Below, in pieces: positions 18,836 through 28,200 of a DNA stretch of 64,000 nt (position 1 is the first letter of the stretch; each line of letters opens with the position of its first letter). A program made the position numbers and the translations under genes. This DNA is from Chryseobacterium sp. SN22. GTDB lineage: Bacteria; Bacteroidota; Bacteroidia; Flavobacteriales; Weeksellaceae. The stretch covers positions 1 to 64,000 of the forward strand of contig NZ_VTSX01000016.1 in NCBI RefSeq assembly GCF_008329705.1. Direction: 5' to 3'. A model generated the notes under the pieces. The model searched no databases, was not told the DNA's origin, and saw nothing but the letters and a program-made list of their open reading frames with translations.

Positions 18836-19326
18836 ATACCACAGAAAAGATCAGAATTGTCTTTTCCTTTTTTTATCTGGTAACTTCCTTTTTTCTATTA
18901 CTGAATAGCAAAAAGCTGGGCTTCTTTATATTTCAGATTATAACGGTTATTATTTTCTGCTCAGCTTTATATATTACTTTTTTCAGATGGATCTTTAAAT
19001 ATATTAAAATACTGAATAATTACTATCTGATTACAAATCAGAGGATTATTGTTGCAAATAAGACGAAAGAAAACGTTTTTAAATATAAGGAACTGCATGA
19101 AATAAATGAAATCAACGCGCAAATGAACGGCAGTTTTTTCGGCAATATCATATTTGGAGAGCCTGAGGGTATTTTTGGCAGAAGCGATGAGCCATTCCCA
19201 TTTTTTAGCAGATCTGGAATGAGTTTTAAAGAAGACGAGTATGCTTTTGTGAGTGTGGAAAATATTAATGAAATTATTCCGGTTTTTGAAGAACTCGGTT
19301 TGAAGGTTACCAAAACTTTTTACTAA
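18836..19326 (+). pseudogene. PH-domain-like membrane protein with no usable start codon
   Basis: One frame is open from about 18795 to the TAA at 19324. After the recQ terminator it reads as two membrane segments (IRIVFSFFYLVTSFFLLL and FIFQIITVIIFCSALYITFF) followed by NNYYLITNQRIIVANKT, which resembles bacterial PH-like domains (YdbS/bPH2 type), and ends KVTKTFY. The only in-frame ATG is at 19123, after both membrane segments and half of the PH-like region; there is no GTG or TTG earlier. An ATG right after recQ (18773) is in another frame. A one-base deletion in the A-run near 18802 would explain the break and restore roughly 184 residues. I read it as a damaged gene, or a sequencing error. 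Confidence 0.6.
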
Positions 19327-19336
19327 TTTTACAGGG

Positions 19337-20419
19337 ATGAAAAAGATCTCTGTCATATTTATCCTGCCGGACTTGGAAACCGGCGGCGCGGAAAGGATCG
19401 TAACCACCATTGCGAACCATCTCTCACGGGACCGGTTTGAGCCCAAGATTTTACTTTTGCGAAAGCAGGGCGGGTACCTTAATTTCGTGAAAGAAGACGT
19501 GGAAATCATCGACATCAATACCGAAAGAATCAGGCATTCATTAAAGCCTATTCTGGCAGAAATCTACCGAAGAAAACCGGATATCGTGTTTTCGGGTTTC
19601 GGAGAGGTAAATGCATACCTTTCTTTATTCATCAAGCTTTTTCCCAATACCAAATTTATTGCCCGCGAAACCAATGTGGTGACGAAGCACGTGACGCGGA
19701 AAGAAATAAAATTCTTTTATAATTTTTACAATAATTACCACAGGATCATTGCCCAAAGCGATGATATGCTGAAAGATCTCACCGGGAATTTCCGGATAAA
19801 ATCCAAAAAAGTCATTAAGATCAATAATCCGGTAGATTTTGATTTTATTGAAGAAAAACTTACCAATTCCCAAAAACCAGAAAGCTTTAAATACAATTAT
19901 AAAAATGTGGTTGCCATCGGAAACCTGTCATCAAGGAAAGGCTTCGATAACCTGCTGAAAGTTTTTTCCAGGCTTAAAAACGAAAATGTCCTGCTCCATA
20001 TTCTGGGGGACGGGCAGGACCGTGATCTGCTGCATCAGATGAAGGAATTTTTAGGATTGGAGAATGTTATTTTCCACGGACGGCAGGAAAACCCGTACCG
20101 GTTCCTGAAACATGCCGATCTGTTTGTTCTTTCGTCAAGATATGAAGGCTTTCCGAATGTATTGCTGGAAGCCGGTGCCTGCGGAACCTATTCTTTAGCC
20201 AACAACTGTCCTGGAGGAATTAATGAGATTATTCTGGAAAATATCAACGGAGAGATTTCCGATATCGGGAACCATGAGGATTTTGCACAGAAAATCATGA
20301 GCATCCTGCACGAGCACCATGATCCTGAAGCGATCGAAAGCTGCATCAAATCCAGGTTTTCAAAACATATTATCCTGGACCGGTATGAAAAAGTCTTGCT
20401 GGATCTCGTAAATCGGTAA
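19337..20419 (+). CDS. Glycosyltransferase family 4 protein
   Basis: A 360-residue GT-B glycosyltransferase. The N-terminal domain starts with ILPDLETGGAERI (typical GT4 glycine-rich loop); the C-terminal domain holds GNLSSRKGFDNLL near residue 200 and SRYEGFPNVLLEAGACG near residue 272, the EX7E nucleotide-sugar motif. It moves a sugar from a nucleotide donor onto a lipid, polysaccharide or other acceptor; specificity is not readable. It stands outside any glycan cluster, 10 bases after the damaged membrane gene. Confidence 0.88.
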   Translation: MKKISVIFILPDLETGGAERIVTTIANHLSRDRFEPKILLLRKQGGYLNFVKEDVEIIDINTERIRHSLKPILAEIYRRKPDIVFSGFGEVNAYLSLFIKLFPNTKFIARETNVVTKHVTRKEIKFFYNFYNNYHRIIAQSDDMLKDLTGNFRIKSKKVIKINNPVDFDFIEEKLTNSQKPESFKYNYKNVVAIGNLSSRKGFDNLLKVFSRLKNENVLLHILGDGQDRDLLHQMKEFLGLENVIFHGRQENPYRFLKHADLFVLSSRYEGFPNVLLEAGACGTYSLANNCPGGINEIILENINGEISDIGNHEDFAQKIMSILHEHHDPEAIESCIKSRFSKHIILDRYEKVLLDLVNR

Positions 20420-20428
20420 TCCTGAATG

Positions 20429-20460
20429 TTTGCCTGCCGGGATCTGTTTTCTTACTTTTG
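20429..20460 (+). promoter_or_regulatory. Promoter with -33 TTTG and -7 TACTTTTG
   Basis: TTTG at 20429-20432 and TACTTTTG at 20453-20460, separated by 20 bases; 35 bases before the next start codon. Confidence 0.65.
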
Positions 20461-20495
20461 ACCCTTTCAATTATTTATAAAATCAATTTTCATTC

Positions 20496-20843
20496 ATGAT
20501 TAAAATGCAGAAATTAGGATGTGCCTGCGAAAAGCCCACTGTATCCTATACGGAATTCAGGACTTCAGCACTGGGCATCGATAATACACACGGAAAAAAT
20601 GCTGAGGTAAGCATTCAGCAGTGCAAGCTTTGCCAGAGGATATGGATCCGGTATGCTTTTAATGCAGACGTTACGCCAGAATCCGGTAAATGGTACAAAG
20701 GAATGGTTTCCAAAAAAGACCGCCCGCAGATTACGCCTGAAAACGCACTGGAGTATCTTGAAAGTCTTGAATGGTATGTTTACGGCGGCGGATTTTTTAA
20801 AAATACGACAGCATTTGGCGCAGGAAAAATTGATCTGGATTAA
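20496..20843 (+). CDS. Unknown small protein with cysteine pairs
   Basis: A 115-residue cytoplasmic protein. Two cysteine pairs (CAC near residue 9 and CKLC near residue 42) could bind a metal. W/Y-rich C-terminal part (LESLEWYVYGGGFF). No family recognised. It has a good promoter and reads as a genuine gene. Confidence 0.7.
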   Translation: MIKMQKLGCACEKPTVSYTEFRTSALGIDNTHGKNAEVSIQQCKLCQRIWIRYAFNADVTPESGKWYKGMVSKKDRPQITPENALEYLESLEWYVYGGGFFKNTTAFGAGKIDLD

Positions 20844-20977
20844 TTGATCCTGCAATATAAGTTCAGGAAACGGGTTGGAAGAGGATGTCGGATGCCGGAA
20901 GTTTTCTGACAGAATTATTACCGAGAACTCTGAATATCAGATGATATCGGATTCCAGCTTTATGAGAACAAAATGCA

Positions 20978-21334
20978 ATGAATAAATTTGATGAATTAAA
21001 ACGTAACCGGTTTATAAAGAAACTGCGGTCGAATTCCATTGCCATTGCTACAAATCAGATCGGAATTCATTCGGGATATTTCAAAATGCATTATCTTCTG
21101 GGGAGAATCAACGATATTAAAGTGTTGGAAAATATTGATCTAAGTATCTTCGAAACTTACTACAATGAGATCCAGACTCACCCGATTGGGGATGAAAGAA
21201 AACTCTACAGCAAAGAATTTTTGGATAAACTTGATTTAAAGCTAAAACGGATTGATGAAAGATATCTGGATGCCCTTACTGAAAAATGCGGTGAGATCAT
21301 CGAGAAGTTTAAAGACATCAAAGATTTTTGCTGA
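20978..21334 (+). CDS. Unknown small charged helical protein
   Basis: A 118-residue protein rich in K, E, L and I, predicted largely helical, without signal peptide or membrane segment. No family recognised. The 134-base gap before it carries a GGATGTCGGATGCCGG phrase of the intergenic repeat type (20882-20897). Confidence 0.65.
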   Translation: MNKFDELKRNRFIKKLRSNSIAIATNQIGIHSGYFKMHYLLGRINDIKVLENIDLSIFETYYNEIQTHPIGDERKLYSKEFLDKLDLKLKRIDERYLDALTEKCGEIIEKFKDIKDFC

Positions 21335-21380
21335 TTTTTTATGCAGGTGTGCTCCGTTTTCAAAACTTGACAAAACTCAC

Positions 21381-21411
21381 TTGGGGGTATGGCAATTAAT
21401 CGTTAAATTTG
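21381..21411 (+). promoter_or_regulatory. Promoter of lpdA
   Basis: TTG at 21381-21383 and TAAATTTG at 21404-21411 with 20 bases between them, the Bacteroidota arrangement; 42 bases before the ATG. Confidence 0.7.
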
Positions 21412-21453
21412 TAAGAACTAAAGAGATAATAAATAAACAAATTCATAAATAAC

Positions 21454-22857
21454 ATGAGTCAATTCGATGTTACCGTAATCGGTTCCGGTCCTGGTGGTTA
21501 TGTTGCTGCAATCCGTGCCGCGCAATTAGGTTTCACAACAGCAATTATTGAAAAATACCCGACTTTGGGCGGAACCTGTCTTAACGTGGGATGTATCCCG
21601 TCGAAAGCACTTTTAGACAGCTCTGAGCATTTCGAGAACGCCAAGCATAATTTTGCAGGCCACGGAATCATCATCAACGAGCCTCAGGCTGATATTGCAA
21701 GGATGATCGAACGTAAAAACGAGGTGATCAAACAAAATACGGACGGGATCAGCTACCTGATGAACAAAAACAAAATCACTGTTTTTGAAGGGGTGGGAAG
21801 CTTCGAATCCGCCAGCCAAATCAAAGTAACTAAAAACGACGGTTCTACAGAAACCATCGAATCGAAATACACCATTATCGCTACCGGTTCCAAGCCGACT
21901 ACTTTACCTTTTATCACACTGGATAAAGAAAGGGTAATTACTTCTACAGAAGCTTTAAATCTTAAAGAAATCCCTAAACATTTGGTTGTGATCGGCGGAG
22001 GGGTAATCGGTCTTGAATTAGGTTCTGTTTATCTGAGGTTAGGTGCCCAGGTAACCGTAGTGGAGTTCATGGATAAAATTATTCCCGGAATGGATGGTGC
22101 TTTGAGTAAAGAGCTAACAAAGGTTCTTAAAAAACAGGGCATGAAGTTCATGCTTTCTACAGCGGTTTCTGCAGTGGAAAGAAACGGGGATACCGTAAAA
22201 ATTACAGCCAAAGATAAAAAAGGAGCGGAAGTAGTCGTGGAAGGTGATTACTGTCTGGTTTCCGTAGGAAGAAGACCTTTCACCGATGGGCTTGCCCTTG
22301 AAAAAGCAGGTGTGGAACTTGACGAAAGAGGAAGAGTAAAGGTAAATAACCATCTTCAGACGAATGTGTCTAACATTTATGCCATCGGAGACGTGATCCA
22401 AGGGGCCATGCTGGCTCATAAAGCAGAAGAGGAAGGCGTCTTCGTTGCTGAAACTCTGGCCGGGCAAAAGCCTCACATCAATTACAACCTGATTCCCGGA
22501 GTTGTATATACATGGCCGGAAGTAGCAGGGGTAGGAAAAACTGAAGAAATGCTGAAAGAAGAAGGCGTGGCTTACAAAGTAGGTTCTTTCCCGATGAGGG
22601 CTTTGGGAAGAAGCCGTGCCAGTGGTGATGTAGACGGATTGGTGAAAATCATTGCTGATGAAAAAACCGATGAAGTTTTAGGAATGCACATCGTAGGCGC
22701 AAGAGCGGCTGACCTTATCGCAGAAGCGGTAATTGCTATGGAGTTCCGTGCGAGTGCAGAAGACATTGCGAGAAGCTCACACGCACACCCGACGTATGCG
22801 GAAGCAATCAAAGAAGCGGCATTGGATGCAACGGCAAAAAGACCGATTCACATGTAA
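21454..22857 (+). CDS. lpdA: Dihydrolipoyl dehydrogenase (E3)
   Basis: A 467-residue flavoprotein disulfide reductase. FAD-binding GSGPGGYVAA near residue 8, redox-active disulfide in GGTCLNVGCIPSK near residue 40, NAD-binding GGGVIGLELG near residue 180 and the C-terminal active-site HAHPTYAEA with the His-Glu pair near residue 446. It reoxidises dihydrolipoamide of 2-oxoacid dehydrogenase complexes and the glycine cleavage system. Encoded alone rather than with E1/E2 genes, with its own promoter and terminator. Confidence 0.96.
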   Translation: MSQFDVTVIGSGPGGYVAAIRAAQLGFTTAIIEKYPTLGGTCLNVGCIPSKALLDSSEHFENAKHNFAGHGIIINEPQADIARMIERKNEVIKQNTDGISYLMNKNKITVFEGVGSFESASQIKVTKNDGSTETIESKYTIIATGSKPTTLPFITLDKERVITSTEALNLKEIPKHLVVIGGGVIGLELGSVYLRLGAQVTVVEFMDKIIPGMDGALSKELTKVLKKQGMKFMLSTAVSAVERNGDTVKITAKDKKGAEVVVEGDYCLVSVGRRPFTDGLALEKAGVELDERGRVKVNNHLQTNVSNIYAIGDVIQGAMLAHKAEEEGVFVAETLAGQKPHINYNLIPGVVYTWPEVAGVGKTEEMLKEEGVAYKVGSFPMRALGRSRASGDVDGLVKIIADEKTDEVLGMHIVGARAADLIAEAVIAMEFRASAEDIARSSHAHPTYAEAIKEAALDATAKRPIHM

Positions 22858-22898
22858 TATCTGATCATACAGATAGTCATTTAAAATATTTGTAAATT

Positions 22899-22926
22899 GG
22901 GAGAGGCATTGGCCTCTCCTTTTTTT
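22899..22926 (+). terminator. Terminator of lpdA
   Basis: GGAGAGGC attg GCCTCTCC followed by seven T. Confidence 0.88.
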
Positions 22927-22956
22927 AAAGGATAAAATCATAAAATAAAACAGGAT

Positions 22957-23841
22957 ATGAAAAAGATAATCATCGGATTGGCTCTTGTAGCAGGAAGTTA
23001 TGCATCAGCGCAGCAAGCCGGAAAAGCAGGAGAACGGCTGAAAAATGAAGCATCCGTTTCCGAACTGGGATCCTCGGATTCCAAAGCCAGGGTACAGGGC
23101 AACAACAACAACAAAAGCAATAACAACAATAATAACTCAGGATTCAGAAACCGGAATACCGACGGTTTAAGAATTAAAAACCCAAACTACCAATGGAATC
23201 CGGATTACGGGTATTCAGAGGTTTTCCTCCGAATTCCGGAGCAGGGATTTTTCAGCGTGGAAATAGGAGATCAGTATATGTCCAACAATTCCGGACGGTA
23301 CCGGTTTTTCGATCTGCCGGCAGGAAGAATCCCCGTCTCCATTTATGAAAGCGGATATCTTGTTTACAGAACAACTTTGAATGTGCGGAACAACAGCAGG
23401 ATGGTCCTGGATTTTTTCACAACAGAAGGCCTGTATCTTCTGGATAACTATCCTGTACCGAACCGGTCATACGGTTTCAACAGCTGGAATGACGTTTGGA
23501 ACAATCCTTACGGAAGCCAGGGCGATGTGGACAACAGTGGAAATTACCTGAATGTCATGGACAACCAGGATTTTCAGCGGTTTTTTTCAGCCATGAAGAA
23601 AGATGCCTGGTTCGATGATAAAAAGATAGCCTTTATTAAAACGCAGGGCCGCCACGCCATGTTTACTTCAAAACAGATCGGCACGCTTGTAAAAGATTTA
23701 AGTTTTGATAAAAATAAAATTGCATTGGCCAAATTGCTCTTTCCGCATTGCGTTGACAAGCATCGATACTTTATGGTAGGAGATGCTATGGATTTTGAAA
23801 GCAGCAGGAAGGAAGTGATGGATTACATCTCTAATCTGTAA
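22957..23841 (+). CDS. Exported DUF4476 protein with Asn-rich linker
   Basis: A 294-residue protein with a signal peptide (IIIGLALVAGSYASAQ). A low-complexity Asn/Ser stretch (about residues 48-66, from AAC/AAT triplet runs at 23101-23138) separates it from a beta-sandwich-like middle part. The C-terminal 90 residues (FQRFFSAMKKDAWFDDKKIA onward) match DUF4476, a small helical domain common in Bacteroidota exported proteins. Function unknown. The next gene starts 26 bases on, so the two are probably cotranscribed. Confidence 0.82.
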   Translation: MKKIIIGLALVAGSYASAQQAGKAGERLKNEASVSELGSSDSKARVQGNNNNKSNNNNNNSGFRNRNTDGLRIKNPNYQWNPDYGYSEVFLRIPEQGFFSVEIGDQYMSNNSGRYRFFDLPAGRIPVSIYESGYLVYRTTLNVRNNSRMVLDFFTTEGLYLLDNYPVPNRSYGFNSWNDVWNNPYGSQGDVDNSGNYLNVMDNQDFQRFFSAMKKDAWFDDKKIAFIKTQGRHAMFTSKQIGTLVKDLSFDKNKIALAKLLFPHCVDKHRYFMVGDAMDFESSRKEVMDYISNL

Positions 23842-23866
23842 TTCTCTTAATCTTAAATTTAAAAAG

Positions 23867-24349
23867 ATGCGGAATTTATTTTTCTATCTGTCAGTCCTAA
23901 TTTGTAGCTCAGCTTTCGGACAGGATGTTACCGCCATCCGGAAAACCGTTGAACAGATCAACAGAACCGGAAATTATACGGTAAAAACAGTACCTAATGA
24001 ATATTTCGTTGAGAAAGGGCAGGTAACCGATAATGGCAGCGAGCTTAAAGGGTTTTATTATAAAGGAGAACTTCAGAAAATGGGATATTCAGTAAGTGTA
24101 TCGGCCTGGAGATATCTGACGGAATATTTTTTCGACCGTGGCCAGCCGGTCTTTGTCCATTATAAAAAATACAGGATCTCAGGCGGGAGCGGACTTCTGA
24201 ATCAGCCGGTGCTGGTGTCGGAATCGAGATATTATTACGTGAATGGAAAGCTTATTAAAACTACCGGTGTATCAGGCAAAGACGAGGAAAAAAAGGATCA
24301 TCCGAAAGAAGCGGCCGTGCTGAAAAAAGATTTGGAAAATTATCAATAG
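23867..24349 (+). CDS. Unknown exported protein
   Basis: A 160-residue protein with a signal peptide (LFFYLSVLICSSAFGQ). The mature part is strand-rich (repeated YYKGELQKMGYS and YYYVNGKLIK patterns) and ends in a charged tail. No family recognised. Downstream of the DUF4476 gene in a likely operon. Confidence 0.7.
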   Translation: MRNLFFYLSVLICSSAFGQDVTAIRKTVEQINRTGNYTVKTVPNEYFVEKGQVTDNGSELKGFYYKGELQKMGYSVSVSAWRYLTEYFFDRGQPVFVHYKKYRISGGSGLLNQPVLVSESRYYYVNGKLIKTTGVSGKDEEKKDHPKEAAVLKKDLENYQ

Positions 24350-24369
24350 GTGGAAATCGGCAATTTCCG

Positions 24370-24377
24370 TACCTTTG
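24370..24377 (+). promoter_or_regulatory. Probable -7 promoter element of the S1-type gene
   Basis: TACCTTTG, 20 bases before the start codon at 24397. Confidence 0.5.
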
Positions 24378-24396
24378 TCGACTAATTTTATCATCC

Positions 24397-25221
24397 ATGC
24401 AAATCGGAAAAACCCAGACTTTAAAAATTTCAGATAAAAACAATTCAGGATGGATCCTTACGGACGAATCCGGTGAAAAGGCATTTCTGCCAAAGATTTT
24501 TACCCACGACGACAAGGAAATTGATGATGAAATAGAAGTTTTTGTTTATCAGGATGATGGTAAATTAAAAGCCACCACAGAAATACCACTGGCGGAAGTG
24601 GATGAGTTTGCGGTAATGAGCTGTGTACAGAGCCTGCCGAGCGGCGCGTTTATGGATTGGGGGATCATTAAGGATCTTTTTATCCCGTACAAGCAGCAGA
24701 AAACCAAAATCATTGAAGGCAAAAGATACCTGGTCCATATTTATATCGATGAGGATCTGGGACTGATTACCGGAACCACCAAATTTAAAAGAAACCCGCA
24801 GTACGAGGATCTTCCTTTTCAGAAAGGTGATAAAGCAGACCTGATCATGATGAATGAAAGTGAACTGGGCTGGAATGTGGTGATCAATAAAAAATACATC
24901 GGACTGATCTACGCTTCCGATGTTTTCAAAAAGTTATACCCTTTGTCCGAGGAGACAGGATACATCAAAGCCATTCGTGAAGACGGGAAAATTGATGTCT
25001 CCCTGCAGCCCGAAGGATTTGAAAACATCGATGAGTTTAAAAAGAAAATCTTAGACAAGCTGGAAGAGAATTACGGACTGCTTCACCTTTCAGACAAATC
25101 TACACCGGAAGAAATTAAAGATGAGGTGCAGATGAGCAAGAAAAACTTCAAAAAAGCCATCGGAGGACTCTATAAAGATAAGATCATCGATATCCTGGAC
25201 GATAAAATTCGTTTACTCTAA
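24397..25221 (+). CDS. cvfB: S1-like RNA-binding protein (CvfB/YitL family)
   Basis: A 274-residue protein made of successive S1-like OB-fold units (about residues 1-60, 65-135 and 145-210) and a C-terminal winged helix (KSTPEEIKDEVQMSKKNFKK, about residues 225-274). This is the layout of CvfB/YitL, an RNA-binding regulator known from Gram-positive bacteria; its role in Bacteroidota is not established. Monocistronic with a strong terminator. Confidence 0.88.
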   Translation: MQIGKTQTLKISDKNNSGWILTDESGEKAFLPKIFTHDDKEIDDEIEVFVYQDDGKLKATTEIPLAEVDEFAVMSCVQSLPSGAFMDWGIIKDLFIPYKQQKTKIIEGKRYLVHIYIDEDLGLITGTTKFKRNPQYEDLPFQKGDKADLIMMNESELGWNVVINKKYIGLIYASDVFKKLYPLSEETGYIKAIREDGKIDVSLQPEGFENIDEFKKKILDKLEENYGLLHLSDKSTPEEIKDEVQMSKKNFKKAIGGLYKDKIIDILDDKIRLL

Positions 25222-25224
25222 ATA

Positions 25225-25260
25225 AAAAACGAGCGGAAATTTCCGCTCGTTTTGCTTTTT
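25225..25260. terminator. Bidirectional terminator between the S1-type gene and the T9SS cargo gene
   Basis: AAAACGAGCGGAAA / TTTCCGCTCGTTTT, flanked by A-run and T-run, between converging genes. Confidence 0.88.
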
Positions 25261-25264
25261 TGTA

Positions 25265-28200
25265 TTATTCCCTGTTCTTGATCAGCAGCCAGCCGGTATA
25301 GACCCTGCCGTCCGATACTTTTATGGTATACCAGTAGTTTCCTGTAGAGACCTGGCTTCCGTTCAGCTTACCATCCCAGGCCAACGGTTTTTTAGAAATG
25401 GTTTCTCTGAAAACCGGAAGGCCTCTACGGTCGTATACACAGACCTCGGTCCCCGGATAATTTTCCAGTCCGGTAATTTTCCACTGATCGTTAAAGCCGT
25501 CTCCGTTCGGAGTAAAGGTATTCGGAATATTAAAAATAGAGAACGGTTTCTGGCCTATGGAACAACCTCCCTTTGTTCTTACATAAACCATGTATTCACC
25601 GATCTTTAAATTAATGAATGTATTGGAATCCTGCCAGGTGAAATTATCCAGTGAATATTCAAAATTTCCTGTTGCGGAAAGAATAACCGTTGCGGAATTG
25701 TTGCTTACGTTTACGGATACGATTTCCGGTAAAACCGTATAGCTTACCTGAATGTTATCCGTAGTCTGGCACCCGAAGCTGTTCGTTACCGTTACGGAAT
25801 AATTCCCCGGAGCGGAAACCGTAATGGTCTGTGATGTTGCTCCGTTGCTCCACAGATAAGAGGCATAGCCGCTTCCGGCATCAAGCGTTACGGTCTTTCC
25901 TTTACAGAAATCGATTTTTTCAGGAAGATTGAATTCCGGTTTTGGATTCAGGGCAATATTTAATCGTACGATTTTAAAACATCCGTCGGGTGTGGAAACT
26001 TTAACGTGAATCACCGTTGATCCTACATTCAGCAGGTAATTGACAGGATTGGCAATCGGATTCCCCAAACTATCCGTATAAGCGAAAGCGTAACTTCCCG
26101 GGTTAATGATTATATTGGATTGATAAGCAGTTAAATTAACGCTCATTGAATTTCCGGTTGTGGTGTTGCACAATGCCACGGAATAATCGTTGGCGGGGAC
26201 ATTATTGGCGGAAAGGGTAGCTATAACCGCAAGCTTTTCAGATTCGCAGCTGTTCAGCGTCTGCGTTACAAAATAAGTTGTTCCGTCAACAAGCGGAGTC
26301 GTCAGTGGCAAAATGTATCCGGCGGCATCGTAAAACTTCAGCGAAGTTCCTGTAATTGCCAGGTTAGCTAAAGTCGGAGCAGCAGAAATACAGAAATCCT
26401 GAACGGAATTTCCCGTTGGTTTCGGTGTGTTGTGTACCGTTACCTGAATCGAAAGCTTATTGCTTTCGCAGCCGTTGATGGTTTGGGAAGCAAAATAAGT
26501 CTGCCCGTTGACCAATGGCATAGTTCCCGCTAAAAGAATTCCCGCCACATCGTACCATTTGATGCTCTGTCCGGTAATCTGAACATCGGCCAGGGTCGGG
26601 TGAAAGCTTACGCAGAAGGTTTGTTGGGTGTTCATCGTCGTCGGAAGTGCAGGAGATGTTACCGTTACATTCTGGTTCTGAGCCGAAATATTCCCGTTGC
26701 CGTCATTATATGTCCAGTGGATCACATATATTCCAGGTACTGAATAAGAAAGTGGATCTGTCGTAGTTGCCGTTACTGCCCCGGCACAATTATCTGTTGC
26801 TGTCGGAATGTTTGAAACCACGGTATGGCAGTCCCCGGTGATATGGGGAAGGGTAGTGACATTCGGAACGGGTGGAGTAATATCCCCGACAATCACATGT
26901 ACCGAAAAATTACCGTCACATCCATTTAAAGATCCTGAAACCTGACAAGTATATATTCCCGAATTTGCTGTTGTTGAATTTGGAATTGCAGGATTTTGCA
27001 GCGTCGAATTGAATCCGTTTGGTCCGGTCCAACTATACACTGCTCCGCCTGACGCATTCAGTTGCAGCGTAGAGTTGATGCAGACCGGGGAATTGGAAGA
27101 AATCACCGCAGAAGAGTTACAATCCTGGAATTTAGCAATAAAAATGTCATTTAGACCACCATTCAATTGTTGGAATGTTCCTGAAGTAGCAATTCCTGTG
27201 GTATTTCCACTTGACATCCCTGTAAGATAAATGGCTCCCTCATTATCTTTAGTTGCCATTCCTTGCTGTGTCGCTCCATTTCCGGTATAGTAGGTCCCCC
27301 ATTCCTTAATGTCATTTTGATTATACTTGATTAAGAAAGTAGATATATATGGAGAAGGCATTCCCATATAAGCTCCAGGTGTTGAAATATCAGGCTGGCC
27401 ATTGGAATGGAGTCCTGTAAAAAATACATTTCCGGAAGCGTCAGGATAAGCTAATAGTTGGGGATCTCCATTGAAATTGAAATAATTTTTGGTGATGGTA
27501 TGATTAGATAAATTGACTCTCCATATTCCGGGTTGACCCAGTGGAAAAGCGGGAGTAGAATATTTTCCCGGGAGAATCAGTACATTATTTACAATTCTGC
27601 CTTTCACAACAAATTCATCGCCTGTATTTCCGTAATAGCTTGATTTCAGAATGGTATTTCCTGATCTTGACAACCTTATATAAATTCCGTCTGAACCGCC
27701 TCCTTTCATTGGCTGGAAAGCATTAACCATCGGGATATTTGCCGATTGGGTGGCTCCTACGATTTCCAGATTGTCCGACGAAGACATAATCTCAAAAATA
27801 GAAGTAGAACCGTCACTCTGTCCGAAATAGGTTGCCCAGTTTACAATTCCCGTAATTGAATTTACGGAAGCAAGAATACCATCAGTATATCCGATAGGAG
27901 TGGCTTTTGAAGGCTGCATAGCATTGACGGTAGGAAAATCCGAACTGAAAGCATCGCCTCCGATAAATACTTCATTTTGATTATATGAGATGGTGTAAAG
28001 TTTATCTTTCCTGCTGGATATAAATTCTTTTTGAAAAACCATGTTTCCGTTGCTGTTGAATTTAACAACAACTATATTCGTATTGTTTAACCCTCTTTCA
28101 ACAGTTCCTCCTGCATAAATATTAAAGCTTTCATCAAAATCTACATCCTGAAATACGTCAGTCATGTTAAAGCCATAATAGGTACCCCAAAGCCTTTGAC

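Noticed and set aside
18773..18883. A short ATG-started frame directly after recQ as an independent peptide gene
   Set aside because: It spans the recQ terminator and stops after 36 codons; better read as the displaced 5' end of the damaged membrane gene, if anything.
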